Assembly (NCBI GenBank): GCA_023052935.1
Contig: CM041292.1
Coordinates: 105,145,906-105,209,905, forward strand
Source of the DNA: Piezodorus guildinii
Taxonomy: Eukaryota; Arthropoda; Insecta; Hemiptera; Pentatomidae
Direction of reading: 5' to 3'
Length of the DNA: 64,000 bases
Part shown: in pieces, positions 48,279 through 59,669 of the stretch
Position numbering within the stretch: position 1 is the first letter of the stretch
How the letters are laid out: each line of letters begins with the position of its first letter
Translations under genes and position numbers: made by a program
The notes under the pieces: model-generated
What the model was told of the DNA's origin: nothing
The model's database searches: none
The model's input: only the letters and a program-made list of their open reading frames with translations

Positions 48279-49058
48279 TTCCCTTCTTTATTAACTGTGT
48301 ACTGTGTGTGGAGAGTCATAAGTCGATCAAAATTTACTCAACATTTTTACAAATATTTAGTTTGAATATTTGAAGTATGTTATAAAGCCACTCATAAAAA
48401 GAATGTATTCTGTTGTATATTCCAAGTGCTTCTGGATATGCAATATGTTTTGTTTTTCCTCCTGGCGAATAAATCGGTATTCCCTACGCGTGAGTAGGGT
48501 ACCTACCATTAGCTTTCCACGTGAGACGCATGGACTTTTGAAATTATGTCCAAAAATATGGACAATATATCTGTTATTTTGTATATATCGATTCACTGTT
48601 ATTCACTAAGGAGACCGTAAATGTTTAAATTCGAATCAATGAACGTTCCGATGAAAATCTTGGATTAATCAAGTGAATGGTTTAATCAACAATATCATTA
48701 AAGTTATAAAATTATATTTTTACGTGTTTGTAAACCAAAATAAAAATTAATAATAATAAATAAAATTCGTATTATATTTTTATAAAATATTTAGTTCATA
48801 TAGCGTTTATAATTCAGTTGTAATATAAAAGTTTAGATTTATGTGAACCCGTCACTCTAAAAAATCTGTCAAACTACCTGTCCGTTCGTTTTAATAATTG
48901 ACTTTTATTTACTAATATATTTATTAATCAATTCTTTGCCTGAAATTATGTAAAATAATCTTAATACCTATTTCTAATTTATACACATCCATAGTGCAGT
49001 AACGTAAGTTTAATTTAATGCCTAATTTCTATGTAATAATAAGCCTTACTTTTAAGTG
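48279..49058. other. Intronic sequence, no gene recognised
   Basis: Overlapping opposite-strand frames near 48357-48609 are not recognisable as protein. Confidence 0.45.
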
Positions 49059-49068
49059 AGTCAATATT

Positions 49069-49392
49069 TTTTAAACATATTTTTATTGAAATTTACAACT
49101 GTATATTATAATACATCAAGTGAGATATGCTGCTAAAAGGTATTGTAGATGAAAAACATGAAGAGAAACTGTCCATTGGCAGCAGGCCTCGAGGCCATCT
49201 TCTCTTCAGACGCCTCGGTGGATTATCGGGAATTGAAGAGGAAACAAAGATTGAAACTAGTGGGTTAGAGTGGGAATGGAGTTTATCATGGAAGGAATGG
49301 TAACTGGTACGGGCCAAATTAGCTACATATGGAACATGGAGGTTTTTATGAATGATTTTATTCTTGACAATGTAAGGGGCGTTGAGGATTTA
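49069..49392 (-). mobile_element. LINE family 2 3' fragment with 10-bp target duplication
   Basis: AGTCAATATT flanks it at 49059-49068 and 49393-49402. The minus-strand frame 49317-49093 gives the ORF2 C-terminus IPDNPPRRLKRRWPRGLL, close to NPPRRLKRQWPRDLL in the full-length LINE. The 3' UTR begins with the family 2 AACATATTT motif. Confidence 0.85.
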
Positions 49393-49489
49393 AGTCAATA
49401 TTAAATTGGATATTCTTAAGTCATTCAATGCATGAAAGTTTCCGTTCCAGTCTGTTTTTTGTTCTGTTTGATAGAAAAAAAATAAAGAA

Positions 49490-49962
49490 GATGATATGGC
49501 TATTTTTATAGAATGTACAAAATTAAAGGTACTTTAAAGGATTTTTTTTTTATATCTGCATTTAAGCCCTTTCAAACTATTTCAATCAGAATGAAACCTA
49601 CATCATATTAAAGATTATTAAAACATTGATGTAGCGAGTTAATTCAAAATTCGTTAAAGCCGTTTTCGAGAAAATCGTAAAAAGGTGCAAAATGCATGGT
49701 GTAAAGTGGCTCTTCTGGTTAGCTGATTTTAATGAAAAAGTTTTAGTAACTTCTCGGGCGTATAGTTGTCTTAAATGTGAAATTTCAGCTTTATAAGACT
49801 TTTCGTTTACGCGCGGGAGTTACCACACACAGACCTTTTTTCGAAACTTGGTTATTTGGACTCTAGGGGACCCTAAAACGTGTATTTCCGTTGAAACTGG
49901 AATTCGAAAATTTTCACGATCGCAATACTTTCCCTTACTATATATAGTAAGTGAAAGTAAAA
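49490..49962 (+). repeat. Family R repeat, 5'-truncated copy
   Basis: Runs from ATAGAATGTACAAAATTAAA through TCGAGAAAATCGTAAAAAGG to CTTACTATATATAGTAAG and GTAAGTGAAAGTAA at the end. Confidence 0.85.
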
Positions 49963-50539
49963 AGGTTTTCTATTATACTTTTCTTAATGGTCAATAAATA
50001 AATATGGCACTTGTCCAATTTATTAGAAAACCCGATATTCATAAACAAACAATATGGTTTCTACTTATTTTTTGTTCCAAACAGTACCCATAGCTCATTG
50101 ACCATTTATTGAATGAAATATACCCACCTACCTACGAAAAATAATTTTGATTGTAAAATTACATTTTATTGCAAAATAAGACAGCAGTTAGTTAAAATCA
50201 ACTTCAACTGATATCTAATGGTATTTAAACTTATGAAGATTAGTTGCACCTAATTATAATAAAATAACCTAATAAATTAATATAAAGTCGTATTTTTATT
50301 TTTCAGTGATTCTTTTTTTTAAATTGAAATTAATTGATTGAAATGTAAACACATTTTTTTCACAGATGTTCTTATGCTAAATTAGTTAATTATTTTAAAT
50401 GTATGACTCCATAATACAACATATTGGCCATGAACTGAGTGAATGAGTATTCGATCATTTTTTATTTAGCTTGAAGTTCTCGGAAGAGGTTACCGATTCA
50501 ACTTCATGAGTGCCTACCAAACTCTTTAATCCCACATCC

Positions 50540-51172
50540 GAAACTTTGGAGCATAGGGTTGGAATAAAAAATAACCAAACAACCTTCAACTTCGTAAACC
50601 TATGGCTCCCTGCCCTACAGTACCCTTTAATAATATTCTGCTTGTCTCGGTTAAATATACCCTCATGCAAGACTGAAACGAAATACATTTTCCAACGTTT
50701 ACGGCTACTTCAACACTAGATAGACAAAACTCCACTTCACTACACAAGGCTCATCTACATGACTATCATAAGGCCAATTGGACTTTATGGAGTAGACCTG
50801 TGGGAATCTACTAAACCATTGAATTTTTCTCGTATCCAACATTTGCAATCCAAAATCCTTCGTAAAATGCTCAAAACTTATCAAAACAATAGCAAATTAA
50901 CTAATCCATTAAGATCTTAATGTTCCATATGTTGTTGAATATGCTCGAACAAGGTACCATTTCCTTCATGGCAACCTCTATTCCCACTTTTTTGCTATCC
51001 TTGCTTCCTTTCCAATTCCTGACAATCCTTCTAGGCGTCTGAAAAGAATATAGCCCCGAGACCCTCTAGTTTAGAATATTTTTGAAGTGCTGCCGAATGG
51101 TAGTTTCTCTGGTTGTGAATCTTGTCTTTTCATAGTTATACTAAAATGCTTGATGTTTCTTTAATAAAAGTT
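50540..51172 (+). pseudogene. LINE family 2 ORF2 C-terminal fragment
   Basis: Matches the post-RT part of the family: CCCTGCCCTACAGTACCCTT, then ACTACACAAGGCTCATCTAC, then a GGACTTTATGGAGTAGAC block coding IGLYGVDLW, then the CTTAATGTTCCATATGTTG region. Many stops; no target duplication found. Confidence 0.7.
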
Positions 51173-52080
51173 GTATATTCCAATAGAAATACTTTATGAG
51201 TAAATAGGTAGCTAATTCAAATCATGTACAGTATGTTAGGTGCTAGTAATTTACAAAATTTGTCTACAGCAAACCTTTTGAAAGAAAAAATATGTTTACC
51301 ACTGACCCAGAACAAGGGTATGAATGTGAGATAAATCAGGACACTGCTTTTTCACATTCTGGCGCAGGAACCTGAGAATGATAGCTGGGAGTCGGGGTAA
51401 ATAATCCGCCTTATTTAGGCCAAGGCAACGGGCGGCTGGAATTTCTTCTTTTGTTTCAAGCTGTAGGCGTCGTATTGGATGTTTGTTTTAATTGCAATTC
51501 TGTTAGTTGATAATATAATTGTAATAGTTGATTTAATACTTTTGTTTTTGTACGGAGTGTACAATGAGAAAGCAGTAATGCAATATCTAATCTTGTACGA
51601 AATTAATACATATTCATACGCTCCTAAAAATTTCTTTACTATTCCATTTCCATTATTTTGTCTTTTAATTATTGTTGGGATTAGTCCTTCAACATATTTA
51701 ATTAGGTTAATTAAGTTTTTTTTAATATATTTAATTTTTTGTGAGTTAATATTATTTGCTTCAGAAATATATTTTCGTAATCATCTCAGTCATTAATTTT
51801 ATAATTCTATTCGAAGACGGCTTTCGGTGAGTATTAATGTTTTCAAAAAACTCTGTGTCGTTTCAAAAACGAATGTCTGAGTGATCATAAAAATGTCTTT
51901 GATTATTTTGTCACAAAGGTTTTGTCCTACGTAAGGGTCATTTTTCAGGTAATCGATAGTATTTCTTCTGTTTGTTTTTTTAATCAAAATATTGTTTTAT
52001 TTACAGTATAAGTCAAAATAAGTAATGAAAATATTAGTTTTTGATTTATTCTTAATCATTATCTAACAAAGCAATGCTTT
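51173..52080. other. Intronic sequence, no gene recognised
   Basis: The hydrophobic frame at 51479-51796 is AT-driven (Leu/Ile/Phe-rich) and has no family signature. Confidence 0.45.
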
Positions 52081-52082
52081 AT

Positions 52083-52440
52083 AAAGTTTCGCTAAAAGCA
52101 ATCTGGACATACGGGATAAAATTTTGGAGCTCTGCCAAACCATCCAAAGAATAGAGTTGTTTCAGTTGAAAGGGCTGCATAAAATAGTGGACACACCATT
52201 CTTCGTGCCAAATGACGTTATACATACCGACTTAAATATTCCTACGGTTTCAGCCAGTGCTACAGAAAATCAACATCCTCCAAAGACTAACATACAACAC
52301 TTACCCACAAACAAAATCATTAAAATTCCCTACTAATCCTTAAAGTCTACCCTGACGACTTAGCAGAAAGTGGCCAAGAGATGTCCTTACTGGAAGAGAA
52401 TGCAGATTGAAATATTCTCGGAATTTATGTTAAATTTCTT
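52083..52440 (+). pseudogene. Jockey-like LINE C-terminal fragment
   Basis: Reads KAIWTYGIKFWSSAKPS, then QRIELFQLKGLHKIVDTPFF and NDVIHTDLNIPTV. These match KPIWTYGLELWGTAKFS and LRSIVDAPYYV..., HDLNIPFV in the full-length LINE. It ends about 170 bp before Pde11 exon 3. Confidence 0.75.
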
Positions 52441-52613
52441 GTTTATAATAAATAAAATGATATGTTTTTATCCATTCATTGAAAATGAAGAAAGCCATCA
52501 TCTATACTGAAGTAGTTAGGAAACTTTTTAAATTGTTTTTCCAATAATGTACTGAAATGTATTAGTATGACTTTTCAAAATTGTCGTTCAACATTGTATA
52601 CATTCTGTTACAG

Positions 52614-53043
52614 GTATTGCTCTCTACCACCCAACTCAATCCATATGCTGTCTCTGCTGATCGAAAGCAAGGTACGCTTACCTGACTACGGGCCAACCCA
52701 CAGCCGATCTGCCAAGCGGGAGGTACTGCGTACACAGGGCGAACGACAGTTCTTTCTATCCATCGTAAGGGATGTGGCTACTGAACTCGACCCCAAATCG
52801 TTGTCAGCCAAGGTGGTGGATAACCTGGCAGTACTGCTGGACGCTGATGGAGCGTCACTTTTCCTTGTCGAAGGTCCCCGGGGCAAACAGACGCTCGTTT
52901 CCAAGGTGTTCGACGTCCACTCTGGTGTGTTCCTCTTGCCAGGCGGGTCTGACGACAACGAGGTCCAGGTTCCCTGGGGCGTGGGTGTCCTCGGGCACGT
53001 GGCAGAGACTGGCGAAACCGTCAACTTACAAGTCGCATGCGAG
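52614..53043 (+). CDS. Pde11: Pde11 exon with GAF-A domain
   Basis: The exon follows the acceptor CTGTTACAG and ends at GAG|GTAATT: one leading base plus 143 codons. It encodes SLPPNSIHMLSLLIESKV, then the GAF-A start GERQFFLSIVRDVATELD, the core LLDADGASLFLVEG, KQTLVSKVFDVHSG, and EVQVPWGVGVLGHVAETGE. These match PDE11A over the same order (SLPPTTAHIL, ERQFFLELVKDIS, DADRCSLFLVEG, SKFFDVHAG, EVQVPWGKGIIGYV). GAF-A is the regulatory cyclic-nucleotide-binding type of domain in PDE11. The NKFDE-type motif lies past this exon. Codon use is far GC-richer than the surroundings, as expected for a conserved exon. No stop or frameshift is seen. Confidence 0.95.
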
Positions 53044-54294
53044 GTAATTATTCATTTCTTATTTTTAAAAGTATATATAAAATTTCAAAAAATCTTTCAG
53101 TAGCTTAGATAGGCGATTATTGGCTTTTGGACATCTAAATAAAACTGATGATCAAGATTATCGTCAAAGGTGAAGTGTAATATCAGAACAATCAAAAAAT
53201 AAACATGATTAACAATTTTATTTCACTGGCTGTACCCTTCTAGTCTCGCTCAATAGTTTTCAAAAAGACCATGTTTTAAGAATTGTCGACCCTTAAAAGT
53301 ATTATATATTTTAAGACTAGCTACAAGTGTATCCAGAATCAAAAATGTTTAAGAAATTCTATAATAATAATCAATAGTGAAGAGACTGTAAAAAAGAATT
53401 TAAAATTCGAAAATCAGAATGGTACAAAATAGGTTAAAAATTCGCCAAGGAAAAGCCATCAATCCACTATTAGATCGGGTGGTATAAAAGAGAATAAAAT
53501 ATTTAAGAGTAATGATATCAAATCACAAATATATTTAAATATTTATACATTTTTAAATTAATAATATTTATATCTGAGATTGACCATTATTGAGAATGCT
53601 AAGGGTTAATAAACATTCGCTATACAATATTACATGAAAGGGTGCCTGCCTGCATTAGGTCTTATCTGCAGGATTCTCCCCTGGCTCGGCTCCTCTCTGG
53701 TTGCTTTCCGACCCTCGCCGGACTTCTCGTGGTAGGCCTCTGAGTCTCTCCTTGGGTGGACTTCGACTCTTCTTCGTGGTTAAAATTTCATGGTGTTCTC
53801 TGACTTTCTCTCCCATTCTCGATTCTTTTCCCTATCCCTCTCTTCTTCTCAAAATTCCTATTTTTCTGAAAATAGCCACGCCTACTTAAGGCAGCACTAC
53901 ATGGTTAGAAATAGGGTATGTTTAGGTGAGGTGAAAGCAAGTCTTGTGAGTGTTCACGAAAGTAGAAGGAGAGGGAAAAGTTTAAAAAAATAAATAAATT
54001 TGGATAATGACATCAAATATTACTATTAGAAAAATCCTGTATCATTAAATATTATTTTTAAAAAAAATTGAATGTTAAGTTTTATCATAATAAACAAGTG
54101 TAATATACACATCATGAAAACATGTTTTTTAATGTAGAAAATCGATTTTGAGAAATTTAACATTATTTATAAGTAAAAAAAAAAAAAATAAAGTAATATA
54201 GGAAATCCGGTAATTGAATATTTATTATAATATGCTGAAAGTATGTGATATTCACTTTCACCTAACCTCACGAACGATTCACTAATTTCACCTC
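53044..54294. other. Pde11 intron 3, start
   Basis: No exon recognised. A pyrimidine-rich, GC-richer stretch at 53640-53900 (CCTCGCCGGACTTCTCGTGG and similar) remains unexplained. Confidence 0.45.
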
Positions 54295-54729
54295 GGAGTT
54301 CTGCGCATGCGCTAGATATAAACAGTCACGTTTTACATCGTTCTCTTAGAACGTCAATCTTTGTGTAGTCACTGCATGTTTTTTTTCGATTTTAAATCAA
54401 CCATGAAGTAGCTGGACAACAGTGGTCTACATTGGTAGTAATCCCACAGTGAGTACTGTTTTTATTTAGAGTGTCTAATAGTGAACAGTGTAGCCGTGTG
54501 TATACGAGGCCTTATCACACTCATAGCGGCCATAGGGAAGCCCCCCACTCCCACGACTTTACGTGGGCCACGAGCTCAGTGTTCCGCCAGCTCTGGTAGG
54601 GGCACGTTCGTGTGTTAAACATTAAATTATATCGCGCAGACGTAATTTATTTTATTTTTTTTTTTTTTTTTTTTCTTTTTTTTTTCCCTTTTCTTTTCTT
54701 CCTTCTCTATACCATCTATTTATGCGAAA
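54295..54729 (+). promoter_or_regulatory. LINE 5' UTR with GCGCATGCGC and pyrimidine tract
   Basis: The element starts GGAGTTCTGCGCATGCGCTA. GCGCATGCGC is the core palindrome of NRF-1-type binding sites and sits within the first 20 bases, where an internal LINE promoter would be. A T/C-rich tract fills 54643-54716, directly before ORF1. A four-codon frame ATG CGA AAA TGA (54722-54733) overlaps the ORF1 start codon by four bases. Confidence 0.5.
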
Positions 54730-56100
54730 ATGAGATATTTCCATCAAGTAATGTCCAGCAAAGTTACCAAAAGGTCCCGATCCGCTGGGTCTACCAGGTC
54801 CTATAATCCTCAAAATTCAGCACTTTCAACACCTCAGCATTCTCCACCAGCTAAGACCCGTTCACGGCGTAATAATAAAAAAAATAGTCCTCCAGTTACT
54901 CCCACAAATGTATCAGACGAACCACAACCAGGCACTTCATCCCAGGGATTATCCGAAGAATCTCCTTTCTTCACGCCCAACCCATACCAGATTCTCCAAT
55001 CTGATAAAGATGCTATGGAGTCAATACCAACGCCTAGAGAGCCTCGGCCTCCCCCGATATTCGTCAAAAATATAAAAAATTTTCAATTGCTCTGCACCCA
55101 AATAAATAAAATTATTGATCCAGGCAGTTACTCGTGCCTTAGCAGAAGCACTGATACCAAGATTTCTCCTGAAACAGCAGAATCATACCGGAAAATCGTT
55201 AAATATCTAACGGACACAAAGGCAGAGTTCCACACCTACCAGCTTCGGCAGGAGCGCTCCTTGCGGGTAGTCATTAGAAATCTTCATCACTCAACGCCTG
55301 CTGAAGATATTGAAGAAGAATTGACGGCACTGGGTTTCAAGGTTCGTCAAATAACAAACGTTATGAAGGAAAATAGATCCGGCACCGATGGAACTAGGAA
55401 GATACCTCTACCCCTCTTCTTCGTTGATCTAGAACCCTCACCTGGAGTTGAAAAGGTCTACGATATCCAAAGGCTGTATTACACTAAAGTAGCAGTTGAA
55501 AAGCCGTACGTGAAGAAAGAAATTGTCCAATGCCACAACTGCCAGGCATATGGCCATACCAAGCACTATTGTCATCACATGCCACGTTGCGTGAAATGTG
55601 GAGACCCCCACAAATCTGAAGAATGCATCAAATCAAGGCAAACTCCAGCAGTGTGTGCTCTATGCCTGAAAGGACACCCCGCTAATTACAAAGGATGCCA
55701 GGTTTACAAAAATCTAAAACTGAAATATCAGAAACCGCAGTCAACAGAATATTCCTCTACTCCAAGAAGAATAACTTCAAACCTCATCAACTCTAATGTG
55801 TCCTTTGCCCAACTTCTAGGAGGCGGTGAGAAAAATAAGAATTGTGAGGCCCTGCCGCAGGAACAGCCAAACCTTCAACACCCTCAGCCCCAACCTCAAT
55901 ATTCTCTTCCTCTAACCCTACCCGAGCCTCAAAAAGCCCATCAACATCAAATTCCACTTATTCCTCCTCCATCTAACGCAACAGATATCACCAGTCTCTT
56001 AACATCCTTTATCACTGAACTGAAATCAGTCGTGACTCCCCTACTATCTCTTCTAACTAACCTCGTATCCCACCTCATCACTTCTGCAAGAAATCCTTAA
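54730..56100 (+). CDS. LINE ORF1 (gag-like RNA-binding protein), intact
   Basis: 456 residues. Residues 1-80 are Ser/Pro/basic and disordered-looking. PPPIFVKNIKNF begins the structured part near 106. VVIRNLHHSTPAEDIEEEL to KVAVEKP (about 184-258) fits the PRE_C2HC segment common to jockey-type ORF1 proteins. Three zinc knuckles follow: CHNCQAYGHTKHYC (from 268), CVKCGDPHKSEEC, and CALCLKGHPANYKGC, the last with longer spacing. The C-terminal third is Pro/Gln-rich. Such proteins coat LINE RNA. The stop TAA is followed at once by the ATG of ORF2 in the same frame. A second in-frame ATG lies at codon 8. Confidence 0.93.
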   Translation: MRYFHQVMSSKVTKRSRSAGSTRSYNPQNSALSTPQHSPPAKTRSRRNNKKNSPPVTPTNVSDEPQPGTSSQGLSEESPFFTPNPYQILQSDKDAMESIPTPREPRPPPIFVKNIKNFQLLCTQINKIIDPGSYSCLSRSTDTKISPETAESYRKIVKYLTDTKAEFHTYQLRQERSLRVVIRNLHHSTPAEDIEEELTALGFKVRQITNVMKENRSGTDGTRKIPLPLFFVDLEPSPGVEKVYDIQRLYYTKVAVEKPYVKKEIVQCHNCQAYGHTKHYCHHMPRCVKCGDPHKSEECIKSRQTPAVCALCLKGHPANYKGCQVYKNLKLKYQKPQSTEYSSTPRRITSNLINSNVSFAQLLGGGEKNKNCEALPQEQPNLQHPQPQPQYSLPLTLPEPQKAHQHQIPLIPPPSNATDITSLLTSFITELKSVVTPLLSLLTNLVSHLITSARNP

Positions 56101-58787
56101 ATGACCTCTTCCGAACCTATATCCATACTCCTTTGGAACGCGAATGGTATTCGAAATCACACCAACGAACTGACAGTCTTCTTACAAGAAAAACATATAG
56201 ACATAGCCTTTGGTAACAGAAACTCGACTTACTAACTCACGGCTGTTTAACATCCCCAATTACAACATTTACCGAACGGACCACCCGGACGGAACCGCAC
56301 ATGCTGGCACTGCTGTCATCATCCATCACTCCCTCTCCCATCATTCACACCCCTTACCGGTCCATAATTGCCTACAACCTACAGCTGTAACAGTCCGAAC
56401 CAATCTCTTTAACTTAACAATTGTTGCAGCATATTCCCCTCCAAAAATTCCATTTTCCGAATCCCAATTCAATTCATTCCTAAATTCCTTGGGACACCAC
56501 TTTCTTGTAGGAGCAGATTTTAATGCAAAACACCAACAATGGGGAGCCAGAACCACAAACTCTCGCGGACGAATCCTGTTGTCTGCACTTAATTCTACTC
56601 GCAGCAATATCCTTCCTCCGGATTCTCCTACCTACTGGCCAACAGATCCCAACCGCAATCCTGACCTTCTAGATTTTTTCATTCATAAAGGTCTAGGTTC
56701 ACTAAATTATTCCATATCTCGCCTCGATGACCTATCTTCAGATCACAGTCCATTACTCCTTACCCTTTCATTATCGCCCATTCCTAAACCGACTCCACCC
56801 TCATTCATCAGAGGGCCAGTTCATTGGGACCTATTCCGTCAAATCTTAACCGACAATATTGATCTCAGAGTATCCCTCAAATCCCCTGAAGAACTGGATG
56901 AAGCTGTAAATACCTTTACTACCCTAATCCAACAAGCAGCCTGGACTTCATCTTCACCTCTCTCTTCCACCAAATCCCGATGTACAAATCCTTTACCTCA
57001 AGAACTCCTGGACCTTATCCAATTCAAGCGCCGTTCTAGAACTATCTGGCAGAGGACCAGGCACCCTGATGACAGGAAATCATACAATTATTATTGTAAA
57101 TTAGTTAAAAATAGATTGACAACCTACAGATCCCAATCCTATAATTCCTACCTTTCCTCATTATCCACTTGTAACCATTCCCTCTGGAAAGCAACTAAAA
57201 AAAATCCTTAAATACCATTATATATCTCATCCTCTCCAACGTCATGATGGTTCCTGGGCCTCGTCAGATGAGACTAGAGCAGAGGAATTTGCTAAACATC
57301 TTGCAAACACATTTACTCCTCATCCTGAACTTAATCCTACCCATACAGCTGCAGTTGAAGAATCCCTCTCCTCGCCGATTCCTCTTTCCTTACCTCCTAA
57401 AGCTGTCAACCCCTCTGAGGTCAAATTCCTAATCAATAAACTTAAACCTCGAAAATCTCCTGGATTTGATCTCCTCACTTCCCAAATCATTAAACAACTT
57501 CCCAAAAAGGCTATAATATTCCTGACCTACATATATAACTGCATCCTCCGAACAACCCATTTTCCTCTGATGTGGAAACACTCAACCATTATACTTTTCC
57601 TTAAACCGGGCAAACCTGTTAATCATACATCATCCTATAGACCAATCAGCTTGCTCCCTATACTTTCCAAATTATTTGAGAAAATCCTTCTGAAACGCAT
57701 CCTACCGTTAATCCAACTCCACAAAATCCCATCTCACCAGTTTGGTTTCCGCTCAGGTCACTCCACTGTTCACCAAGGTCTTCGAATTGTTGACCACATA
57801 TCCTATGCCCTTGAAAGCAAGCTATATTGCACAGGTGCCTTTCTGGACATAGCACAAGCATTCGACCGGGTGTGGCACGATGGCTTGCTTTTTAAACTAA
57901 AAACCCTATTACCCCAAGCCCTATATCTAATCCTTCGATCCTACCTCTCTAACCGCTCGTTCCGAGTCCGTTGTGGTTCTGAATTCTCAAGTTGTCATCC
58001 GATAGAAGCCGGTGTTCCACAAGGTAGTGTCCTAGGTCCTATACTCTACATCATATTCACCTCAGACATTCCCACCTTACCCGAAAACTTCCTGGCAACA
58101 TTTGCCGATGATACAGCTATCCTCTCATCCCATCCAGATCCTGTTATGGCATCCTCAAACCTCCAATCACATCTCGACCTGATTGAACAGTGGTGCAATC
58201 ATTGGCGCATCAAAGTCAATGAATCAAAAAGCAAGCAAGTCACCTTTACCCTTCGACGCAGATCCTGCCCTTTCGTCCATTTTAACTCTATTCCCCTTCC
58301 CTTTTCTGACACAGTCAAATACCTTGGTTTTCTCTTAGACAAAAGACTGACATGGAACCCCCATACTAGACTCAAACGACAAGAACTCAATCGACGATAT
58401 GGCCAGCTATATAGACTTCTAAATAGGAAATCACACCTCTCAACGGACAACAAACTACTCATTTACAAGACTATTCTTAAACCCATTTGGACCTACGGAC
58501 TTGAACTGTGGGGAACAGCAAAATTTTCGAATATCAAACGTATCCAATCCTTCCAGTCTAAAGTCCTTAGATCAATAGTCGATGCCCCATATTATGTCAC
58601 CAACAAAACCTTACACCATGACCTGAATATCCCATTTGTCCTTGATCTAATCCCATCCAAATTCTCAATCTTCCATCAGAAGCTTACTCACCTTCCTAAT
58701 CCCTTGGCACACTCCCTATCCAGTTCCAAACATCCCTATAATCCTCCTCGTAGGTTGAAGCGGCAGTGGCCCAGAGATCTCTTGTGA
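56101..58787 (+). pseudogene. LINE ORF2 (endonuclease and reverse transcriptase), two frameshifts
   Basis: It starts MTSSEPISILLWNANGIRNH directly after ORF1. An extra T near 56201-56203 breaks IALVTETRL, and an extra A in the eight-A run at about 57200 breaks KKILK; otherwise the frame is continuous for about 895 codons. APE endonuclease: ETRL (Glu), VGADFNAKHQQWGARTTNSR, LSSDHSPL (His). RT: SYRPISLLPILSKLFEKI, HQFGFRSGHST, GAFLDIAQAFDRVWHDGL, AGVPQGSVLGPILY and FADDTAILSS (active site at about 58101-58115). Post-RT: YLGFLLDKRLTWNPHTRL, WTYGLELWG, ending NPPRRLKRQWPRDLL. No RNase H is seen. With only two single-base shifts the copy is recently dead, unless these are base-call errors. Confidence 0.93.
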
Positions 58788-59260
58788 ATATGTCATTGGA
58801 GTGCTGGCAATGGCTGGCTTCTCCACTCATGCCCTGAGTGTATGTGGCTCTAGCGCCCTCGCTCAGCCTCCACTGGCACTCAAGACCAGTGACGCAGCTG
58901 AATGAGAGGCGCTGGGATCTTCTGGCATTGTGCCTCGACATCCACTAGTGGATCTCGAGGTTTGATCCAGTGATCCCAGGGGCAGCTTGTAAATATTGTA
59001 AATAGGTATGAATGCGAACAAGATTGTTATTATTATTTTATTTTTTTTTTTTATAGTATTTATTTAATTTTGTGTATATATATTTTTTTTTCTTTTATTT
59101 GATTAGTCTTTATTAATTTTTTTTTCTTTAATTTTATTTACAATGTACATATGGTATGAATGATTTATTCTATCTCTAATACTCATTGCCCCAGAAGGTG
59201 GCAGATTGTATTATCTCTTAATAAAACAAATTAAAAAAAAAAAAAAAAAAATTTCACCTC

Positions 59261-59633
59261 AACTGCACCTATCCTAATTCTCACTGTGTAGCGCTGCCTT
59301 TATTTCTGATTGGATGTTGTGATACGGAAGACCGACCGTTAAGTCCTGTAGTAGAGAGGCATATTCTAAGAAGTTCCCTGGCCTAAGGTTGAACATCAGC
59401 GTGTGACACATCTGTTGCGACCTCGACCAGGTAAAAGAAAACAAATAAAATAAAATAAATTACGACAATGATGAGAAAAAAATAAACCAGGGTTGTAATA
59501 TGGCCAAGAGTCATTAGTGGTCCTTTCATGTTTTGTCGACAAATACTTATTATTATTATCAATTAGTCCATCATTAAAATTATTTAACCTCCTCTCGATA
59601 AATAGCAGTGCCCAGTGTATTATGAAAATTGAG
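59261..59633. other. Spacer between two LINEs
   Basis: Intronic sequence with no recognised gene. Confidence 0.5.
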
Positions 59634-59669
59634 TGAGTGCGAACATCATCATCATCATCATCCGTGGCG

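Larger units (their letters stand above)
54295..59250 (+). mobile_element. Near full-length jockey-like LINE (family 1) with 10-bp target duplication
   Basis: ATTTCACCTC lies at 54285-54294 and 59251-59260. The element has a 5' UTR (54295-54729), an intact ORF1, an ORF2 split by two single-base shifts, a 3' UTR of about 430 bp and a poly-A tail at 59233-59250. The order gag-like zinc-knuckle protein, APE endonuclease, RT, with no RNase H, is that of jockey-type LINEs. It is the youngest-looking large element in the window. Its 3' UTR family members lie at 15990, 39010 and 41253. Confidence 0.93.

Noticed and set aside
51479..51796. Hydrophobic 105-residue frame resembling a membrane protein
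   Set aside because: Composition is driven by T-rich DNA; no family motif, no splice context and no GC rise as in the Pde11 exons.
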